Below, one piece after another: positions 1 to 6,065 of a DNA stretch of 6,065 nt (its first letter is position 1; the number at the start of each line of letters is the position of its first letter). Both the position numbers and the translations under genes were made by a program. The stretch covers positions 1-6,065 of the forward strand of contig JAIRRF010000070.1 in the NCBI GenBank assembly GCA_031256115.1, read 5' to 3'. The notes below the pieces were generated by a model, which was given only the letters and a program-made list of their open reading frames with translations, did no database searches and was not told the DNA's origin. Source of the DNA: Treponema sp. Its GTDB lineage: Bacteria; Spirochaetota; Spirochaetia; Treponematales; Breznakiellaceae.

Positions 1-1
1 T

Positions 2-1324
<1,323 letters not shown>

Positions 1325-1329
1325 GGCCG

Positions 1330-1734
1330 GTGAAGACTTTTAAATTTGAATTGAATACCCCCTACGGACGTTTCTTTTCCGGTGATGTAGAGGCCATTAC
1401 CCTTACTTTGATGGATGGTGATATTACCGTATATGCGGATCATTCGTTTTTTGCCGCTCCGGTGCGGGCTGGCTTTATCAGAATTAAGGATGAGAGCGGA
1501 GTCTGGAAGAACGCCTTTGTAGCCGATGGGATCCTGGAAGTAAAGGGCCACAATACAATCCTTATGGCAGATTCCGCGGAATGGCCGGAAGAAATCGACC
1601 GTGAACGGGCGGAAAAGTCCCTGGCTGCCGCAAAAGAGACCATTCAATTAAGTACATTTAAATTTGAAGCAGCCGCCGCCGAAGCCGCCATACGCCGGGC
1701 AGAGTTCCGTATCAGGGTAAAGGATTCGGGATAA
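1330..1734 (+). CDS. atpC: F-type ATP synthase subunit epsilon
   Basis: Epsilon subunit of the F1 central stalk. It binds gamma and the c-ring, and its C-terminal helices inhibit ATP hydrolysis in many bacteria. The 134-residue length is normal. Residues 1 to about 85 form the N-terminal beta-sandwich, with the family pattern of an early FF-SG-VE segment and a DGxLEV-like strand (ADGILEV). Residues about 88-134 are the alanine- and glutamate-rich helical hairpin (EEIDRERAEKSLAAAKE and RRAEFRIRV). The start is GTG, 5 bases after the atpD stop, with AGGG at 1318-1321 placed 8 bases upstream inside the last codons of atpD, so the two genes are probably translationally coupled. The usual GxxGxLPxHxPL turn is divergent here (DGDITVYADHSFF). 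Position and fold pattern together make the call firm. Confidence 0.93.
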   Translation: MKTFKFELNTPYGRFFSGDVEAITLTLMDGDITVYADHSFFAAPVRAGFIRIKDESGVWKNAFVADGILEVKGHNTILMADSAEWPEEIDRERAEKSLAAAKETIQLSTFKFEAAAAEAAIRRAEFRIRVKDSG

Positions 1735-1745
1735 TTATCAGGTAA

Positions 1746-3410
1746 ATGCAAAAAAAAGTTTATGTTATCGGACACCGCAATCCGGATGCGGATTCTGTTG
1801 TTTCGGCAGCCGCCTATGCACGGCTTAAACAGCTTCAAAGACAGGACAACTGCGTTGCCGCCAGGGCGGGAAAAATAAACCCCCAGACCGAATACATCTT
1901 TGATCGCTTTGCCGTTGCCTTGCCGGAGTTTCTTCCGGATCTGATTCCCAAGGCGGAACACTATATTTCCGGAAAACCGGTTACGGTCAACGAAGATGAC
2001 AGTGTATGGAATGCCCTTGAACTTTTGCAAAAGGATGATTCCGAAGTGGTCCCTATTGTGGACAGGGACGGCGTTTACATGAGTATGTTCCACTACAACA
2101 GCTTTGCCCGGTATATCATCGCCAATATCAGCCCCCGGAAAAAATCCGCCTTTCCCCTATCACTGGATCATTTGGCGGCAACTATAAATGCTCAGCCCTT
2201 AACTCTCTTTAACAGTTCCGAAATCAGAAAATCGCCCATAGTGGTGGCGGCTTCTTATTCCGAGCATTTTAAAGAGAGTATTCAGGCCGAAGGACCTGAA
2301 AACACCCTCGTTATTGTGGGAGATCGCTGGGATATCCAAAAAGACTGTATTGAACTGGGGGTACGGGCGCTGATCCTCTCGGGCGGAAACGTCCCTTCCA
2401 GGGAACTAATCGAACTTGCGCAGGAAAAACAGATAACAGTACTGGTCAGCCCCTATGACACTTCCTCCACGGCGATGTTGATTATTTATTCGGTGGCGGT
2501 GGGGGTTCTGGGTGACGATTCTGTCCCTCTTGTAAGACTGTACGATCCGGTATGGAGTTTTCGACAGACCCTTTCAAAAGCACATTCCCGCCATTTACCG
2601 GTAACCGATGACGAGGGAAGGGTAATGGGGGTTATTTTTGAAGGAGACCTGACCAAAGAACCGAATGTTGAGGTAATAATGGTTGACCATAACGAGCCCG
2701 GTCAGGCGGTTGAAGGAATCGAAAACTTCAAGATACTTGAAGTAATCGATCATCACCGGCTGGGCAATCTATCTACCCGGTACCCGATTACCTTTATCAA
2801 CCGGGTAGTGGGGTCAACCTGTACCATCATTACCAATCTTTATCGTGAACAGAAGGTCCCCCTGGAAAAGGGCATGGCTTCGATCCTGCTTTGCGGTATC
2901 CTTGCCGATACACTCGCTCTGCAGTCGGCAACGGTCACGGAAACCGACATAGAAACCGCCGAATACCTTTCCTCGATCACCGGCCTTGACATCAAGGCTT
3001 TAAGCCAGGAATTACAGGCTGCCGCAAACCGTACCAGCACCCTGTCGGCACAGGAGATCGTTACCCTGGACATGAAGGAGTACACGGAACGGGATGTGTT
3101 TTTTACCGTCAGCCAAATCGAAATTGACAATTCGGAAGCCCTTCTGGAACGTCAGGCTGAAATCGCCGCTGCCCTGGAAGAAGCACGGGCTGCCAAGGGC
3201 AGTCTCTTTGCGGCATTGCTGGTCACTGATGTTACCGTACTGGATTCGCTGCTTTTTGTAAGCGGAAATAAATCATTCACCGGCCATATTAACTTTCCGG
3301 TCACTGCCCAGGCTGTGTATGAATTGAAAGGGGTAGTATCACGTAAAAAACAGCTTATACCGCTTTTATCGGAACTGGTGGAAAAATGGATAGTCGGGAA
3401 CAGGGTTTAA
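1746..3410 (+). CDS. ppaC: Manganese-dependent family II inorganic pyrophosphatase with CBS-DRTGG-CBS regulatory insert
   Basis: Cytosolic DHH-family enzyme that hydrolyses PPi to two phosphates, pulling biosynthetic reactions forward. The catalytic DHH domain is split: GHRNPDADS at residues 9-17 (metal ligands H10, D14, D16), then the regulatory insert, then VDHNE (D314), DHHR (335-338) and ADTLAL (D388). The C-terminal DHHA2 domain (about 420-545) ends with the substrate-binding SRKKQ at 532-536. The insert holds a first CBS domain (about 75-130), a DRTGG domain (about 140-250, with GDRWDIQ at 192-198 and SPYDTSSTA) and a second CBS domain (about 255-305). The 554-residue length fits DRTGG-containing members. 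In studied CBS pyrophosphatases AMP and ADP inhibit and ATP or diadenosine polyphosphates activate; that is family knowledge, not seen here. ATG 1746 puts the first catalytic motif at the expected place. It lies 11 bases after atpC with only a weak AGG upstream, so it is probably cotranscribed with atpDC. All key catalytic residues are present. Confidence 0.95.
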   Translation: MQKKVYVIGHRNPDADSVVSAAAYARLKQLQRQDNCVAARAGKINPQTEYIFDRFAVALPEFLPDLIPKAEHYISGKPVTVNEDDSVWNALELLQKDDSEVVPIVDRDGVYMSMFHYNSFARYIIANISPRKKSAFPLSLDHLAATINAQPLTLFNSSEIRKSPIVVAASYSEHFKESIQAEGPENTLVIVGDRWDIQKDCIELGVRALILSGGNVPSRELIELAQEKQITVLVSPYDTSSTAMLIIYSVAVGVLGDDSVPLVRLYDPVWSFRQTLSKAHSRHLPVTDDEGRVMGVIFEGDLTKEPNVEVIMVDHNEPGQAVEGIENFKILEVIDHHRLGNLSTRYPITFINRVVGSTCTIITNLYREQKVPLEKGMASILLCGILADTLALQSATVTETDIETAEYLSSITGLDIKALSQELQAAANRTSTLSAQEIVTLDMKEYTERDVFFTVSQIEIDNSEALLERQAEIAAALEEARAAKGSLFAALLVTDVTVLDSLLFVSGNKSFTGHINFPVTAQAVYELKGVVSRKKQLIPLLSELVEKWIVGNRV

Positions 3411-3440
3411 GTCTGTCAAAGAATCGTTCCGGATACAAAT

Positions 3441-3514
3441 TGCGACACGGCCGGTTCGAACGGCCCACCTGCTGCTTAGAAGGCAGCTGCTCTATCCGAA
3501 TGAGCTAGTGTCGC
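3441..3514 (-). tRNA. tRNA-Arg (anticodon UCU)
   Basis: Read on the minus strand, 74 bases fold into a full cloverleaf. The acceptor stem is GCGACAC paired with GTGTCGC (seven perfect pairs), the D stem GCTC/GAGC, the anticodon stem GCTGC/GCAGC with loop CTTCTAA, the variable loop AGGTG, and the T arm GGCCG-TTCGAAC-CGGCC, with discriminator A at 3441. The anticodon TCT (plus-strand 3478-3480) reads AGA, and AGG by wobble. CCA is not encoded: the next bases are ATT, so a CCA-adding enzyme is required. The 5' end is only 6 bases after the atpG stop on the same strand, so it may be transcribed with atpAG and released by RNase P. No separate promoter is visible in the 6-base gap, though one could lie inside atpG. 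Confidence 0.96.
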
Positions 3515-3520
3515 TGGATT

Positions 3521-4474
3521 TTATGTTAAAGCTGCGCTGCCCCCGACAATTTCGTTCATTTCCTGGGTGATCCCCGCCTGGCGTATCCTGTTATAACTTA
3601 ATTGAAGGGAATCCAGCATTTCCTGGGCGCTTTTGCTGGCTTCGTCCATGGCTGCCATCCGGGCGCTTTGTTCACTGGCATAGGCTTCTATTAAACAGCC
3701 ATATATTATTCCCTTGATGTACATGGGTACCAGGGCGTCAAAAACCTCTTCTTCTGTCGGAAGGTATTCAAAGCGTAGTTCTGTCCTTTTTTCCCAGCCG
3801 AAGTTGACAATATCTTCCTGTAGTTTTTTTTCACTTAATGGAAGGATCTGCATTACCGTGGGCAGCAATTTAATTGCACTGTACATGTGAGTATACACGA
3901 TATAAACTTCATCAAAGGTGCCGCATTGGTATTGAGAAATAATTAATTCGGCGATTTTCTGTGTATCGTCCATACCCGGAAGCCGGGACTTGAAGGAAAG
4001 ATTCTCTAAGACTGTATTGGGGCTATGGATAAAATACCGGTAACCAATATTCCCGATTAGAATCAACACCGGATTGGAAAGACCGGCGCTTAAGCGGCCG
4101 ACTTCCCGGATAATATTGGCGTTGTAACCCCCCGCAAGACCCTTATCGCTGGTAATAACCAGAATGGCGCTGCTTTTTTTTGCTTCCTGAACCGGGCGGC
4201 CCTGTATGGCGTTCTTCACGGTATGTTCACTCTGTTGTAACAAATCCAACGGTTTTGGACTCTTGGTACCCAGGAAACGGCTTTTTACATTTGTGGCTTC
4301 GGTCAAAACATCACACATAATTTTTTGTATTCGGATAAAGAAAGGTTCTGCGTCTTCCAGTACCCGTCTTCCCCTGCGGAGCTTTGAAGTGGATATCAGG
4401 TTCATCGCCTTGGTTACCTGAAGAGTCTGCCGTATGGCCCTCATTCTTAGGCGCAGATCCCGTAGATTTGCCAT
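3521..4474 (-). CDS. atpG: F-type ATP synthase subunit gamma, with an extra N-terminal-half insert
   Basis: Central rotor shaft of F1, which turns inside the alpha3beta3 ring and links catalysis to the c-ring. The N-terminal helix has the family signature ([17 protein letters not shown], then TKAMNLISTSKLRRG). SDKGLAGGYN lies at residues 109-118. The C-terminal helix carries ARMAAMDEAS, LSYNRIRQAGITQEMNEIVGG and ends just after it, so both coiled-coil ends are intact. At 317 residues it is about 30 longer than the usual 285-290, and most of the excess (about 26 relative to E. coli gamma) sits between the N-terminal helix and the SDxGL strand, around residues 62-100. That segment has no cysteine. 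ATG 4472-4474 shares one base with the atpA stop (TAATG) and has no clear Shine-Dalgarno sequence, so translation probably depends on atpA. The tRNA-Arg follows 6 bases downstream. Confidence 0.96.
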   Translation of the reverse strand: MANLRDLRLRMRAIRQTLQVTKAMNLISTSKLRRGRRVLEDAEPFFIRIQKIMCDVLTEATNVKSRFLGTKSPKPLDLLQQSEHTVKNAIQGRPVQEAKKSSAILVITSDKGLAGGYNANIIREVGRLSAGLSNPVLILIGNIGYRYFIHSPNTVLENLSFKSRLPGMDDTQKIAELIISQYQCGTFDEVYIVYTHMYSAIKLLPTVMQILPLSEKKLQEDIVNFGWEKRTELRFEYLPTEEEVFDALVPMYIKGIIYGCLIEAYASEQSARMAAMDEASKSAQEMLDSLQLSYNRIRQAGITQEMNEIVGGSAALT

Positions 4475-4476
4475 TA
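4472..4476 (-). promoter_or_regulatory. atpA stop / atpG start overlap (TAATG)
   Basis: The atpA stop TAA (4474-4476) and the atpG start ATG (4472-4474) share one base. The 20 bases before the atpG start contain no clear Shine-Dalgarno sequence, so atpG is probably translated by ribosomes that finish atpA and restart. That would link the amounts of gamma and alpha. Confidence 0.7.
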
Positions 4477-6003
4477 TTTTTCGTCCGCGGCGAAGCTTTT
4501 TTCGGCAAGCTGTTTATATGCAATAACGGCATCTTCCAGTTCATGCTCCAACTCCACCGATACAGCGCCGGTTTCCGCTATGGACTGAAGAATTTTCGGG
4601 TATTTTACCGGAAGGAAATCCAGGAGACCCGAAATGAAGCTTCGGATTTGGGCTACCGGTATGTCGGATAAAAAGCCATGTACTGCCGTAAAAAGGACGG
4701 CGAATTCTTTTTCCATGGATAAAGGAGAATACTGGCTTTGTTTAAGGACCTCCATGAGCCGTTCTCCCTGGGCCAGTTTATCCTGGGTTGCCTTGTCCAG
4801 GTCGCTGCCGAATTGGGCGAAGGCAGCCATTTCCCGGTATTGGGCCAGTTCCAGCCTAAGCCGGCCGGAAATCTTTCGGATTGCCTTCGTTTGAGCCGCT
4901 CCTCCTACCCGGCTGACTGAAAGACCCACATCGACTGACGGGCGGAAACCTGAGTTAAAGAGTTCCGAATCAAGAAAGATCTGACCGTCGGTGATGGAAA
5001 TGACATTGGTGGGAATATAAGAAGAAATGTCCCCCGCCTGGGTTTCGATGATGGGAATGGCGGTGATTGAACCCCCGCCTTTTTCGGGGGAAAGCTTTGC
5101 CGCCCTTTCCAGTAGCCGGGAATGTAAATAAAACACATCCCCGGGAAAGGCTTCTCTTCCGGGAGGACGGCGGAGCAGAAGGCTGATTGTCCGGAAAGCT
5201 ACGGCATGTTTTGTCAGATCATCATAAATAATTAATACGTCCTTTCCGGCGTGCATGTAATGCTCTGCCATAGCGCAGGCCGAATAAGGGGCCAGATACT
5301 GAAGGGCCGCAGAATCCGAGGCGGAAGCCAATACAACAAAGGTATAATCCATGGCGCCGTGTTTTTCCAGGTTCAGGATTATGGAAGCCACCGATGAAGA
5401 TTTTTGCCCAATGCCGCAGTAGACGCAGAACACGTCTTTTCCTTTTTGGTTGATGATTGCGTCTATTGTTAAAGCGGTTTTTCCGGTTTGCCGGTCCCCA
5501 ATAACAAGTTCCCGTTGACCCCGGCCAATGGGGATCATGGCATCCACCGACAGGATCCCTGTTTGGAGGGGGGTATCCACGGAACCCCGGGCTATTACCG
5601 GAGGAGCAGGGGATTCTACAGGCAGATATTCCGCCGCAACTACCGGGCCCTTACCGTCAACGGCAATGCCCAGAGGATTAACTACCCGGCCCAAAAGGCC
5701 CGGACCGGCAGGAACAGAAACGACTTTGCCGGTGCCCCGGACTTCTTCGCCGTCCCTGACCAGGTTTTCCCCCGAAAGGATCACGCAGCCTATCCCGTCT
5801 TCTTCCAGGTTCAGCACTATGCCTTCGGCGCCGGATGAAAAATTTACCAACTCTCCGTAAATTGCCCTGTCCAGACCATAGACAGATGCAACCGAATCTC
5901 CTACTTGGGTTACAAAACCCACAGAATCCGCAGCGGTTTTTCCGTCCCAGTTTTTTATTTCTTCCTCAAGAACCTTGGTAAGGTCTTTAAATTTATTTGT
6001 CAT
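4474..6003 (-). CDS. atpA: F-type ATP synthase subunit alpha
   Basis: Non-catalytic nucleotide-binding subunit that alternates with beta in the F1 head and supplies the arginine finger to the beta catalytic site. It has 509 residues, normal for the family. The N-terminal beta-barrel covers about 25-95, with [15 protein letters not shown]. The P-loop GDRQTGKT is at 169-176 and Walker B LIIYDD at 257-262. The segments [39 protein letters not shown] and [28 protein letters not shown] are near consensus. SVSRVGG at 362-368 holds the arginine finger R365. A C-terminal helical bundle follows from [26 protein letters not shown]. The usual GDGIARV of the barrel reads GDSVASV (35-41). ATG 6001-6003 is supported by a strong GGAGG 8 bases upstream. 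The gene is tightly packed between an upstream ORF ending 3 bases before it and atpG overlapping its stop. Confidence 0.98.
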   Translation of the reverse strand: MTNKFKDLTKVLEEEIKNWDGKTAADSVGFVTQVGDSVASVYGLDRAIYGELVNFSSGAEGIVLNLEEDGIGCVILSGENLVRDGEEVRGTGKVVSVPAGPGLLGRVVNPLGIAVDGKGPVVAAEYLPVESPAPPVIARGSVDTPLQTGILSVDAMIPIGRGQRELVIGDRQTGKTALTIDAIINQKGKDVFCVYCGIGQKSSSVASIILNLEKHGAMDYTFVVLASASDSAALQYLAPYSACAMAEHYMHAGKDVLIIYDDLTKHAVAFRTISLLLRRPPGREAFPGDVFYLHSRLLERAAKLSPEKGGGSITAIPIIETQAGDISSYIPTNVISITDGQIFLDSELFNSGFRPSVDVGLSVSRVGGAAQTKAIRKISGRLRLELAQYREMAAFAQFGSDLDKATQDKLAQGERLMEVLKQSQYSPLSMEKEFAVLFTAVHGFLSDIPVAQIRSFISGLLDFLPVKYPKILQSIAETGAVSVELEHELEDAVIAYKQLAEKSFAADEK

Positions 6004-6006
6004 ATA

Positions 6007-6065
6007 TCATGCCTCCCCCGGTCTATTGCTCAGGATACCAAGATCCCCGGTCATTTTCTGCATCA
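6007..6065 (-). CDS. 3' end of an upstream gene, possibly ATP synthase subunit delta
   Basis: Only the last 18 codons are visible, ending MQKMTGDLGILSNRPGEA followed by TGA (6007-6009), 3 bases before the atpA start. The tight spacing suggests one operon with atpA. In most F-type operons atpH (delta) or atpF (b) precedes atpA, so one of these is expected, but the tail itself shows no family motif. A second open frame ends in TAG at 6022-6024 (tail RGSWYPEQ) and cannot be excluded as the true frame; the closer stop is preferred on spacing alone. Identity is inferred from gene order. Confidence 0.4.
   Translation of the reverse strand, partial: MQKMTGDLGILSNRPGEA
6012..6016 (-). promoter_or_regulatory. 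Shine-Dalgarno sequence of atpA
   Basis: GGAGG on the minus strand, inside a GGGGGAGG run, lies 8 bases before the atpA ATG. It is the strongest ribosome-binding site in the window, and it fixes the atpA start. It overlaps the last codons of the upstream ORF. Confidence 0.85.

Noticed and set aside
1746..3410. DHH-family nuclease or oligoribonuclease (RecJ/NrnA type)
   Set aside because: The C-terminal domain is DHHA2 with SRKKQ rather than DHHA1, and the CBS-DRTGG-CBS insert is characteristic of family II pyrophosphatases.
3441..3520. Rho-independent terminator for the pyrophosphatase transcript formed by the tRNA complement
   Set aside because: The complement of the T arm can form a hairpin on the plus strand, but no T run follows it; the pairing is explained by the tRNA.
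4175..4290. Chloroplast-like redox switch in gamma
   Set aside because: The insert is in the N-terminal half before SDxGL and contains no cysteine.
5488..5860. Two overlapping plus-strand open frames of about 110 codons
   Set aside because: They lie antisense to conserved atpA coding sequence, have low-complexity Pro/Arg/Gly-rich translations and no recognisable domain.

Overview
The window carries most of the catalytic F1 sector of an F-type (FoF1) ATP synthase, split into two blocks that face each other. The left half reads rightward: atpD (beta, its start cut off by the window edge), atpC (epsilon) and, 11 bases later, a nucleotide-regulated family II inorganic pyrophosphatase with a CBS-DRTGG-CBS insert. 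The right half reads leftward from the far edge: the last codons of an upstream gene (perhaps atpH), atpA (alpha), atpG (gamma) and, 6 bases after atpG, a tRNA-Arg(UCU). The blocks converge on a gap of about 30 bases between the pyrophosphatase stop and the tRNA 3' end, and no classical terminator is visible there.

The usual bacterial order is atpA-atpG-atpD-atpC on one strand. Here atpA-atpG and atpD-atpC are still neighbours but in opposite orientation, which is most simply explained by a local inversion of an atpD-atpC(-pyrophosphatase) block, with the breakpoint near the tRNA. Alpha and gamma must then be made from a different transcript than beta and epsilon, although alpha and beta are needed in equal numbers (alpha3 beta3 gamma delta epsilon).

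Together, the genes encode a rotary machine that makes or hydrolyses ATP at the membrane and a soluble enzyme that removes pyrophosphate. CBS-type pyrophosphatases are known to sense adenine nucleotides, so the arrangement suggests that PPi removal is tied to cell energy charge; this link is inferred from gene order only.

The organism is a bacterium of roughly balanced base composition. CBS/DRTGG pyrophosphatases are typical of anaerobes such as Clostridia and some spirochaetes. The sequence does not allow a firm assignment; an anaerobic spirochaete or clostridial relative is a low-confidence guess. The window is almost fully coding, with no gene-free stretch above about 110 bases, and no mobile elements, CRISPR arrays or defence genes. 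I see no clearly undescribed system; the unusual points are the layout and some subunit peculiarities.
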